Assembly (NCBI GenBank): GCA_031216445.1
Contig: CM062196.1
Location: 5,218,501-5,282,500, forward strand
From: Lateolabrax maculatus
Lineage: Eukaryota > Chordata > Actinopteri > Acropomatiformes > Lateolabracidae
DNA: 64,000 nt
Direction: 5' to 3'
In this document: positions 35,725-45,486 of the stretch, piece after piece
Numbering within the stretch: position 1 is the stretch's first letter
How the letters are laid out: each line of letters opens with the position of its first letter
Translations under genes and position numbers: made by a program
Notes under the pieces: generated by a model
Told to the model about the DNA's origin: nothing
Seen by the model: only the letters and a program-made list of their open reading frames with translations
The model's database searches: none

Positions 35725-38700
35725 ACTGAAATTGAAAGACAGCACGATTACCTTTTTGTTCGGGGTTTAGGCTCTTATAATAAGTAGAGTAGACAATTAT
35801 CTACTCTACATCAGGAGAACCCAGGGACCAGTTTGCTAAACTAAGTGAAATCTTACCAGCTGTCATCTGCTCATTTCTTTTTAATAGTCACACACTGTAC
35901 ATTACCCTCCTGTGGGGCTAATTGATAAGGTTGCACTGTGAGTCCTGAGATATTTGGTTGGAAACAAATGCATGAGTTAACAAGTAATTCTGGCTGCATT
36001 ACACAGACTTATCTAACCTCACTTAGCTGGTTCCAAAGCTGATAGACACAGTGTGAGCATGTTAAATGGGCTGGTATCATGATCTGCCCTGTACTGTTTG
36101 TAAAATATGCAGATTTTATTTAGCATATAGCACTTAGCACATAGTGATTTGCACATGTATTTTACTTCTAAGAAAGAATTTAAATGTTAATTCCTCAATT
36201 TTCTCTTGACTCCTGAAACCCCATGTGTAAATTATATTATTGTTTCTGCTCAAAAAGGAAATGAGCCGATTTAAAACATAAAAGCACACAGAAGCATACA
36301 AATAATGTAATATTCATAATAATATAGTATTTACTTTATATATTAGTATTTAATAAGAATTGATCTAATCAATATTGTGGTTGGCATTAATGCCCTTACC
36401 AACACAACGCGACAACCAGAACCAGAAGAAAAAGAAAAGAGCAAAGTGTGCATAGCCTTTCTCTTCTTTTCCTCTTGTCTCTTCTTTTCCATGGCTTAAG
36501 AAGTTGGTCTTAAACAAAGTTAGACCTTTAATAAGAATAGGATTAAAAAATAAATCCTACTATCATTATGTGTTTAATTATTTCCCCCTTATCACTTGGA
36601 TTGGAGGCTGTATCTACTGGCTTAAATATGGGTAAAATGAAACTATATCAAATGAAAAGTGAATATTAGTCTTTTTCACAGTTTATTTGAGCGAGTAGAT
36701 TAAACTTTAGATTTTATCTTCTGGCCAGTTATATCCCCCTGGGAAGCTTTTGCCATGCTTTGGGCCTGGCATTTGGCCTTTGAAAAGTGTGCTGCTCGAA
36801 CGGAGAAATAATTATCGCATTAGCTTTCACTGTACACCCTGACTGGGACTCCTAAGTGACACTTAGTGGGATTGGAGTTGAGGGAGAGGAACAGGATGAG
36901 GTCTTTCACAGCAAGGTTGACATATCCAGTGTGACAATGACATAATACCTACTGCACTGTTACCGATTGGAAGCGTGATCACAAAAAGTTCTTAACTTTT
37001 AACTTCACTGCCACACAGCAGACTGTGACACCTATACTGTCCTTAATATACTGTGATATTTCTCTTTTACATATTTTTCTGTTTCTGTTGTAAGATAACA
37101 GGTACATCGAGTATGACATGGGAACAAACACTAATTGCCAAGCTGCTGCGCTACTTCTTATTTTATAATCTCAATGTTCTCCAAATTAACATAAATACAG
37201 CTTAATGACAAGAGCTCTGCTGGGTTTTCAGTTATTTTGGCATTTAAAATGATTGATCATAGAGAAAGTTAAAAGCAACAGAAAGTCCTTCTTTACTTCA
37301 CTGTCTCACAGCTCCCCGACCCCCCCGGGGCTGGTTCAAGTCATCGTTTTGCAAAAACTCTGTTCACCCTGCACACACTGAAACTCCAAGCTGGCATTTT
37401 AAGACTGTCAATTGTATGAACTTCACTGCAGACTGGAGTCTCAGCTGACAGTGAAGAATAGGGTGACCGCATATGAATGGGTCCAATGCACGCCTGGGTT
37501 GAGTAAACCTGCGTCATATGTGTGTCTATTGTCTGAAAGACGTATTAGTATCAGTAGACATTTTTGCCAAGTTAGAATAAAACCATAAAGTCAGCATGAT
37601 CTAGTCTTACATTTAAATAAATCAAATCTTTAATATACATGTTTTTTATGTTTTTAAGTTTCAGATGGTTGGCTATATGCTCAGGTATTCCTATATTTGA
37701 AAGAAGACATTTGGCTTTGAACATGTATCAATTTGTAACTCAGAAATGTATTGTCCCTCGTTACCGTCACTGTCTGTGATAGCTGTCGTTGCTGGCTGGA
37801 GGGTGAAATGTCTCCATCTGTGTACAATGCAATGCATGCAAAACCATAATGAAACCCAAAAATATAAAATATAAATTTTTCCCTTATCATTTTTGATTTT
37901 TTTCTCAAAGGACAACACAGGACTTACAGAGCAGATATGTATGCAGTAGCAGAGGGCAAAAAATACAATTTAAATGTTTTTCTTTTTAATTTTTGGACTA
38001 TATGTATTGCATTTTATAACGTGTATTGATCTCTAACCTACACATAGCATACAGCCTACTGTAGCAATCAAGGGTCTCTCTTAAGAGATTGGTATCTTTT
38101 AAAAGTCATACGAGTAGATACAACAACACCATCTGTGCATTCTATTGCAATGAAATGTGACACAGTCTTAAGAAAAAAACTTGACTGACTTGATTATAAG
38201 TTTCACAAAAGGAACAGAAAAGTGTACATTTTCTTGGTGGTTTAAACTGCGTCTCATGGAAGCTTTTATGTTCTTACAAAAGTTGTTAAGAAACATGGTA
38301 TCATAACAGGAATGAAACTCATGAGAACAAAACCCAGTTTGTAAACGCGTAATTTTTCCTTTAAGAGCTTTAACACTGTATTAGGCTTCTGGGTATAAAT
38401 CTAATTTGTTGGTTGAAATACCCACCGTGGCATTGTTAGTGTTGCATATCACAGGGATATTTTCCCACACAAGCTAATATTTGCATCTCATTTGGTGACA
38501 TTATCAAAATATGTAAATAAGCAGGTTTAATTCCTATTCTGCGAGACTTGTCCTGAGGTCTACTCTCCTTTTTGTCCCCCATGAGGGTTTAATACAACGC
38601 TTTCTTCTTCCCCAATAATGATATAATGTCAGTTGTCATGTTCATATCTTGTATGATATGTTGACTAAGGACTAAGCAAATAATTGACTTAAATATTCTT

Positions 38701-39005
38701 TTTGTGTTATGTGGCCAGGAAAGAACAATATTGCCCTAATGTAATATCTATGGAATTAAATCAAATATAATATCGACAGTGCTGTGAAAGCTTTCAGGCT
38801 TATTATCCGTCTTTAGACCATTTACAAACATAAATTTCTATTCAGTTTGATTCTTCATTTAAGGACAGAATATACTTACCTCAGGAAAGTTTGTCCTCCA
38901 TCTTGTCCATTGACTCCATTTCAAGACTAAAACTCATGGCCACAGGACATTCTTAAAACTCCAAAACCCTGTTCATCAGTTCCTAAAGTTATATCAAAGC
39001 CCAGA
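35723..39005. other. intergenic, nothing recognised
   Basis: About 3.3 kb of AT-rich sequence without motifs, repeats or credible frames. Confidence 0.55.
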
Positions 39006-39160
39006 GGAGCGCTGAACTGTGCCAACTCAGGTTAAAACCTTGGAGACTGCAGCAGCAAACAACAAATCTAAACTGCAGCAAGACCACGAACCACAGAGGG
39101 AGATGTTGGAGGCGGAGGTAACAAGCTCCTTTATTTTGTATGTGCATTCAACTGAACCGT
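39006..39160 (+). repeat. unclassified dispersed repeat, copy 1 of 2
   Basis: Shares an ordered series of phrases with 43365-43515, 4.36 kb away in the same orientation: GCTGAACTGTGCCAACTCAG / CACTGAACTGTGCCAACTAA, then GGTTAAAACC, AACAACAAATC, CAGCAAG, GGTAACAAGC-type and TTTATTTTGTA. Estimated identity is high but indels are present, so both are old copies of one element or the products of a segmental duplication. The family is unknown to me. Confidence 0.8.
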
Positions 39161-39262
39161 AGCTGAACAAGAAGCCCAAAGCAAAAACAACTTTCCTTTC
39201 AAGTTCAAGGTGGATGCCAAGAGATCTCCCATGGCATACTGAACACCTTTTCAGGCAAAATG

Positions 39263-39401
39263 AGGCTCAACGACTGATTATTTAGTTGTGAGTAAAGAGC
39301 AGCACACACAAGAATCAATCTGGATTTTAAATGGAACAAGGCTCAATGATTAGGCATTTAGCTGTAAATGAAAAGAAGTGCAATGCAGAATCACTCATGG
39401 A
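39263..39401 (+). repeat. imperfect tandem duplication, about 77-bp unit
   Basis: AGGCTCAACGACTGATTATT ... TTAGTTGTGAGTAAAGAGCA ... AGAATCAATCTGGA at 39263 is repeated as AGGCTCAATGATTAGGCATT ... TTAGCTGTAAATGAAAAGAA ... AGAATCACTCATGGA at 39340. The two units have diverged considerably. Confidence 0.6.
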
Positions 39402-40721
39402 TGAATTGCATGAATGCTCTAAGCTCTCAATAAGCACAATGAAATGTGAATGCAAAGGGATTACTAGTTTTACAAATTCTCTTATCAGTAGGTTACACCT
39501 GTGCAAACACTAGTTTTAATTCATTTTAAGATAAATCATATGAATTTTGGGATGGCATATAAAGAGCCCAGCAAATTTATAGACATTTTTGTGCTTCATG
39601 TCTATGCTTTTTAAGCTTTTCATGTGTCATTTAACAGCATTTAGTCCTCGCAATAATGGCTCTAAAATTGCTCTAAAATGTTTTTTAGCAACGTTTTATA
39701 GAGAACTGATAAAAATCTTCCTAATAACTAGCAAACTAGAGAGCATATAGATTCACTTAATGAAGATTAAGAAAATTAAATTGTCACATTTCTCGCTAGA
39801 AATTTTATCAAAAAGCATTTCAATTCCATCTTAAATTGCATTTTCCTCTGAGAATAAAATGTTTTTTGTTTTAGAAAGAAACTCGACAGACATGTGACCA
39901 GACACGCCATCTCTGCACAATATAAGTCAGTAGAAAACTAAAAGGCGTGAAATGCAATGTGAAAAGCCCAAAATATGTAGTGATAACAAATTGCCCTGTT
40001 ATTCATATGCCATTTGGTGATACCAGACTGGTTCCCCCTCACACATACATTACTCTACCTTTTCAACATTAGGGATGTATGTGATTTAGCCTTGTGTTTA
40101 CTAGTTGGCGAGTGTTCAAATCACAGTATAACACTCGGAGAAACAGGTCATATTTTCACTCTGCTCCTCTCAAGTGTCAGTAAAAAGGAATCTAAAAAAG
40201 GGGGCCTTTCTTGATTTGCTGAAATGTGTCACTGTCTCAGAGAGTTCAAAGCCTTGGAAACTATTAATCCATCACAGGCTTGGCTCCCTTGCCCCTCTGC
40301 TGTGACCTTGGGCCATAAACAGCATTACTGATGTATTACAGGAGCAGAGACTGAATAATTACACGGAGGAGTTGAGGGAATTTGACACACAGCACAACAG
40401 GCTGTATGTTGCCACCACAGATGGGTATAAATACCGTATGTCATATGAATCTATATTGGCCTACAAATCTGATTCTGTGTGGGGTAAAATCACCGTGTGG
40501 TTCATGATTATGATGGGTCTGGAGCAAAGACTAAACTAGATGGTTTAGGAACCATAGATATCACATTACAAAGGAAAAAACACTCCATAAAATTGACAAA
40601 ATAGATATATAAATATAATAGTGTTGGTAAGCCTGAGGATATTATTACTACAACTAACTAGAAAATAATATACATAATTATACCACAGCTATTGTCTATG
40701 GTTGCATATTGCTTCCATCAA
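39402..40721. other. intergenic, nothing recognised
   Basis: AT-rich sequence with no frame above about 65 codons and no recognisable repeat. Confidence 0.55.
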
Positions 40722-40800
40722 AATTCTATCTATCTATCTATATATCTATATCTCTATCTATCTCTATCTATATAGATATATATAGATAGATAGATAGAAA
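40722..40800. repeat. self-complementary (TCTA)n...(TAGA)n microsatellite
   Basis: TCTA units run from 40725, pass through TATATC variants and then reverse into TAGA units ending at 40798. The left arm (40723-40745) and right arm (40777-40800) are almost exact reverse complements, so the whole tract can form a long hairpin or cruciform. Confidence 0.9.
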
Positions 40801-40869
40801 TTAAACAACAGACAAACTTATGTTGTGATAGTAAAAGTTTCTAATTTTAATGATATATGTTGGTATCAT

Positions 40870-41060
40870 TCCTTGTTTTAACAAGATACAGATTTTGTGA
40901 AATAACGAGAAAGTTTTGTGATGTAACGAGATAAAGATGTTTCCTTTAATAACGGGGAAATGTGTCATAATAACATGAAACTTATCTTGTTATAACAAAA
41001 AAATAATCTTGTAATAACGAGAAATTATTCTCGTTACAATGAGAATGGTCCTTGTTGCAG
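40870..41060. repeat. AACGAGA / TCTCGTTA interspersed repeat
   Basis: A string of related words: AACAAGATACAGATTTTGTG, AATAACGAGAAAG, GTAACGAGATAAAGATG, CTTATCTTGTTATAACA, TCTTGTAATAACGAGAAA and TTATTCTCGTTACAATGAGAA. The words occur in both orientations, giving short palindromes around ATAACGAG/CTCGTTAT. This type of degenerate repeat is familiar from teleost genomes. Its transposition mechanism, if any, is unclear. Confidence 0.65.
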
Positions 41061-42439
41061 CAAAAACGCTGCTGTAATTCCATTTCCAGGAGAGGATGAG
41101 CTGGCAGATTCTATGGTTCCCAAGCAAATGTAGACTACAAACAAACAAACATTGATCCAAAATGTGTTTTTTCCCCTCCCTTCCCCTCCCCAATACTATT
41201 GGATTGCCGGTTTGGGGTGTGGCCATTGGGACTAACTGATTTGTTGGCCCCTGGAAGTGCTGCTTTTAACTCATCCGATTGACTTCACTCTCGATGTTGG
41301 AACTGAAGTAGTATAACAAACAATTTTTCCTACATAAAATACAAACATTGTACATTTCTTCTTTTTGGTAATCAATATTTTGACTAAATAAGCAGACAAG
41401 TCAAATTATGCAAAAGCAAAAACAAACACCAAGGAGATCCTTGGTCTTGGAAAATTGTTATTTTTGACTTCTCAGTTCCTTGTGTGCTGATAGGCAGAGT
41501 CTTGTATTTTTTGCATGTAAGTGATCCTCATTATAAGGTCTGCTGTTTGCATATGGATGATGAACCGTTACTACGCCATTAAGTTCACAATATGGCTCAT
41601 ACTTGATTCATTCCTTACCGTTTTCATTAGGGGTGTGTGAGCTGGAGAGCAAGTAAAAATTCAATTGCAGCATTTTTACATACATATTGATGTGACCTTC
41701 TTCCCAGCGTACAGAAGCAAGGAGCAGCTTGTAGCTACAGTTCAATCTGCCTGGTGGTGAAATTAAACTGTATTCCTCAGCCCCACCTGGGCCAGCCTGC
41801 TTCTACAGCTGTGCCTCCATGTCTAAACAAATTAACCAAACAAACTCACCCTGATTTATATATTTATTTATGGTTATCGGTGCCTGCTTTTCTGACATCT
41901 GCTCCAGTGATGCCACAGCTTTAAAAAGTTCAGAACGGATGACAGAAAAATCAGGTGTAGTGATCAAATTGCTGTTATGCATACAGTATGATGTATATCC
42001 AAGACACATATAGTAAAGATCTTTAACTTCAAATGCTGGTGTCAATTTAATTCAACTTAATATTCCTGAGTAGCTGAACCTTTAAGTGCAAAATGTGTTC
42101 TCATATGACATCAGCCAACCTAATCAAATTAGAATAGAGTAAAAATGAAGCTGACACTGTTACGCACATGAAATGTGCTTTGAACTGCTTTTCAACTTGG
42201 CTAAGTCTCAAAAATAAACATCGACATTCAGAAGACCAAACTGAATACAGTCTCAAGGCAGCTTTATGGATCCATCCGGACAACTAAAGGGGAGCTCTAC
42301 AGCATCATCAGATACCTTGGGCCTCGGGTTGGTTTAAATCGTTATCATTGAATTTAATGCAGGTTAGAAGGGCAGGTAAAGACAAAACACACTACTCCCC
42401 AATCCAAAAGAGTTTGATGAACAGGGTCTAGTACAATAT
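41061..42439. other. intergenic, nothing recognised
   Basis: No gene, RNA or named repeat seen. Confidence 0.55.
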
Positions 42440-42920
42440 TCAGTTGCACTTTGGATGCAAGGGCAAGGAGTCAGGATCTCAAACCTGACTCATTCATCCT
42501 AAAACATGACAAGAATGGAGAAAAAGTATTTCACCATGACATTCAACGAAGAAAACAAAAAAAAAAAATCATAAAGACCCACTGGAGAGAGACAGAGAAA
42601 ATTAAGTGGGGTCTATGTTTGAGGAGCGAGGAAATCCCCTCGGCCGGTAGCATCTCTCGAAAAACTTCCTGAGCCAAATTCCACCTGGTGAGCCCTGTAT
42701 CTGCAGCCCAGGAGGGTAACAGCTACGACAGACAACTTCTGGTATACCGTCGCTCCCCTGGGAGTAAACCAGCTGTCACAGATGTTTCCCGGGATGTGCA
42801 AAGAGGCAGGGACACACGTCCGACACCAACCACAGCCTGAGAGCCGCTGCCATACAGAACTGTCTGATGCAGGACTCAAGGCGAGGCGGCTCCTGGCAGT
42901 AAGTGGGCATAGATGAGATG
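42440..42920 (+). mobile_element. Crypton-type tyrosine recombinase remnant (pseudogene)
   Basis: Crypton transposons move with a tyrosine recombinase instead of a DDE transposase. Three plus-strand frames together show the C-terminal half. The first (42451 on) has DLKPDSFILKHDKNGE, the strand before the catalytic core. The second (about 42700 on) has QPRRVTATTDNFWYTVAPLG and VNQLSQMFPGMCKEAG, matching the '(V)WY...PLGVN.L..MM...S..AG' block. From 42825 a third frame reads TNHSLRAAAIQ, the conserved H-x-x-R catalytic motif of this group. The second frame then resumes with LSDAGLKARRLLAVSGHR, which holds the SGH catalytic histidine box, and stops at 42914-42916. Frameshifts, a poly(A) slip at 42557-42568 and the missing N-terminus show it is dead. 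Confidence 0.82.
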
Positions 42921-43364
42921 CTTTATATAAACATACAGAGACTAATATTGAGCATTGTGATTTATAATGAAGGCTCTTCACAAAAGAGGTCCAACTTAAC
43001 CAAACAAGTCAAGATAATTTGCAAAAAAAAAGAAAAGAAATAAAATAAAAAAATAAAATCCTGTAACAGCAAAGCCAAATAAATGATTAAATAAAACAAA
43101 CAAATCATAATATGTTATTGTTTTAGTGTTGTTTAGGATTTTTGTATAAAAGAAATATCACACTTGAGGTTGGGCTGTTGCACTGAATATCTGAACTTCC
43201 TCTTGTGTGATATTGCCTAATTAAGGTAAAATTCACCATCCAGCCTCAAATTGGTTCCACTTTTAAGACTTTAAAAGTACAACAACTTTCTACAAACCCT
43301 CCAACCTTCCCTTTGAAGTGGGATGATTGTTCACATTAAACTGTCCTTAGAGCGATGGAAGCCT
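42921..43364. other. intergenic, A-rich
   Basis: Includes a low-complexity A-rich stretch at 43021-43110. No gene seen. Confidence 0.6.
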
Positions 43365-43515
43365 TGAGAAGCACTGAACTGTGCCAACTAAGGTTAAAAC
43401 CCTCGGGACTGGAGCTGAAAACAACAAATCACACCACAGCAAGGCCATGAGCTACAGTCAGAGATGGTGGGGGCAGGTGTAACAAGCACTTTTATTTTGT
43501 ACATGAATTCATCTA
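43365..43515 (+). repeat. unclassified dispersed repeat, copy 2 of 2
   Basis: Matches 39006-39160 in the same orientation (see that entry). It begins at GCACTGAACTGTGCCAACTA and ends near TTTTATTTTGTACATGAATT. The flanks of the two copies differ, so the repeat boundary is close to the stated ends. Confidence 0.8.
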
Positions 43516-44553
43516 AGTATCTTTTCTGTATGTTAACACTGTGTTTCATAGTTTAAATATGTATATTGTGACTGACAGTGGGAGTAAAGTGTCTTATTAC
43601 AGCTTAATTTGACCTCAGACTCCTTTAAATATACATGCACAGTTCTTTCTTGGGTTGTGATTAAAGCGGTTTTACCCTGATGGCATAATATTATTTCTGT
43701 AAAAATGAGACAATTAGTGTTAGTGTTGCTTGCTGCCTGCAATAGCATTGTTATTGCTTCTTCCCCTGGGTTGTGCCAAACTAGAGAATTTGCAAACATT
43801 GCTGAAGATATTATCTTCCTTTACATGATTATCAGCACTTTCAGTTGATTCTGAAGAAAAGCTCCTATTGTTCTAATAATGAAATACATTTTGTTAAACA
43901 ACCACACATTTAAAATAATAATGCACTTCTGAAAGTTTCATAACTTTTTTCTATGCTTCTCTGGATCTGTCTTCTGCAGCTGTACCCAGCAGAAGAATCT
44001 GCCAAACTTAAGGATAAAGCGATGACGCGTCACAACAAAGAAACGTGTACAAAAAGGAACTCAAGTCGCAGGTGTGTTTGTGGGATTTATATCCTGTTTT
44101 TACAAGCTTCAGGATACAGATGACAGAACAGATTTTCAGCGTCAGTACGGGTCCTTAAGTTGAAGCAATTACAACACACAAGCAACGTGTCGTCTAAATC
44201 AGTTCAAATGACGCACTAATCAAACTTTGCTAATGGGGTGATTGCCACTTTAAATCCTCTTAGGTAGCATTGCATTTAAGTAATTAAATCATCAGGTCAG
44301 TTGGCAAAGATAATGGAAAACTGAAAGAGATAGGATGAAGAGAAACAATGCCAACCTACAGAGGAAGTGATTAGAGAGATAATGATAAAAGGAAGTCCTG
44401 TTTGACCAGTATATGACTTGACTGGAGGCTACAGTCGTTGACAGAATGCAGATTTATCTGGTGGGATTCATCCAATGGACTAAATGAGAGATTTTAGCAG
44501 AGAAGAGCCAGTCACATTAACTCCAACAGCACTGCATGACAACAAGATATCCC
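43516..44553. other. intergenic, nothing recognised
   Basis: AT-rich, no named repeat, no credible frame. Confidence 0.55.
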
Positions 44554-44558
44554 ATATA
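44554..44558. repeat. target-site duplication ATATA, left
   Basis: Direct repeat bordering the solo LTR on its left; the partner is at 45072-45076. Confidence 0.7.
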
Positions 44559-44790
44559 TGTCGTGGGATGAGGTGGATAGGACCCAAATGCAGACACAGA
44601 CAAAGGGAGTTGACGTAGGCCAATATTTATTGCAGGGATGATGGTAATGAGAGTGGCGAGGGGCTGAGATGGGGCTGCGGAGGCTGAGGGTAAGAGGGCG
44701 ATGGTGGATGACCGAGATGAGCAGGGCAGGCAGAGCAGGGTGAGGTACCGTAGAGGATTGTTTCTGGAGGCACAAAACGAGACACAGGGA

Positions 44791-44836
<46 letters not shown>

Positions 44837-45071
44837 ACACACAGCTCAATGCTGAGCGGCCAAGAACACTAACTACCACACAGAAGCGACAGCGATCTGG
44901 CAATTGTTGGATGGAAAGCTGGGGTTGGTATATTGTTGACTTGATGAGAAGAAGGCAGCTGAGTGGACTGGACAGGTGGGGTGAATGAGCTGTAATCAGT
45001 AGCGAGCTGGGAGGAAGCCAGGTAGGAGCCACACCCACCCACAAAACAGGAAGCACTGCCAAACCATTACA
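44559..45071 (-). mobile_element. solo LTR (Gypsy-like) with 5-bp target-site duplication
   Basis: The 513-bp segment starts TGTCGTGG and ends CCATTACA, a slightly worn TGTCATGG...CCATGACA terminal pair. It is flanked by identical ATATA at 44554-44558 and 45072-45076. Read on the minus strand it carries AATAAA (CAATAAATATTGG near 44630) and then GTGTCTGCATTTGGGTCC close to its end, phrases typical of the R/U5 part of fish Gypsy-type LTRs. No internal gag-pol sequence lies beside it, so it is most simply a solo LTR left by LTR-LTR recombination. A (CA)n array at 44796-44842 has grown inside it. The 204-codon frame crossing it is an artefact. Confidence 0.8.
44796..44842. repeat. (CA)n microsatellite inside the solo LTR
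   Basis: CA array with one CCC interruption near its right end. Confidence 0.97.
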
Positions 45072-45076
45072 ATATA
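45072..45076. repeat. target-site duplication ATATA, right
   Basis: Direct repeat bordering the solo LTR on its right; the partner is at 44554-44558. Confidence 0.7.
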
Positions 45077-45091
45077 GACAATAACGAACAC

Positions 45092-45093
<2 letters not shown>

Positions 45094-45130
<37 letters not shown>
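45094..45130. repeat. (CA)n microsatellite
   Basis: Pure CA array about 20 bases outside the right end of the solo LTR. Confidence 0.98.
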
Positions 45131-45133
<3 letters not shown>

Positions 45134-45199
45134 TTGTGTTAAAACTTTTTCTCCAACATATAACATACTATACTATAAGTAGCTTTGGAAAACAGAACT

Positions 45200-45486
45200 G
45201 CAGTTTAGGTGAGTTTACAGTTTGGTAAACTCACCTAAACTATATTACACCTGAACACCTAAACTTGGTTTTTGTTTAACAAAAACAGTAGGTGTCCAAA
45301 ATATGTTTTGCTGCTGACCCCGCAGCAGTACATTGTTTAGTTTCCTACTGTTACATTGCTACAGCTGTCTGCTTTTCCAACCTGAGGGCATGCTGACCGC
45401 CATCTACTGTAGGTAACACACTGACTCTGTACTGAAAAGTACCTCATACAACCCCACTTCAAGAAATCAGAACTATCCCTTTAAAA
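45200..45486 (-). mobile_element. teleost MITE ('GATAGTTC...GGGGTTGTATGAGGTAC' family)
   Basis: On the minus strand it begins TTAAAGGGATAGTTCTGATT, then GAAGTGGGGTTGTATGAGGT and CAGTAGATGGCGGTCAGCAT, then CAATGTACTGCTGCGGGGTC and CAGCAGCAAAACATATTTTG. This is a very common non-autonomous teleost element, here fairly complete. Its far end overlaps a perfect 17-bp inverted repeat (45202-45218 with 45225-45241). No coding capacity. Confidence 0.75.

Noticed and set aside
42451..42672. 74-codon frame as a small host gene
   Set aside because: It is explained by the Crypton recombinase remnant, whose later motifs continue downstream in other frames.
44517..45131. 204-codon minus-strand open frame
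   Set aside because: It runs through two CA arrays (Cys-Val repeats) and the solo LTR. It has no domain, and the overlapping frames are equally open because of the microsatellites.
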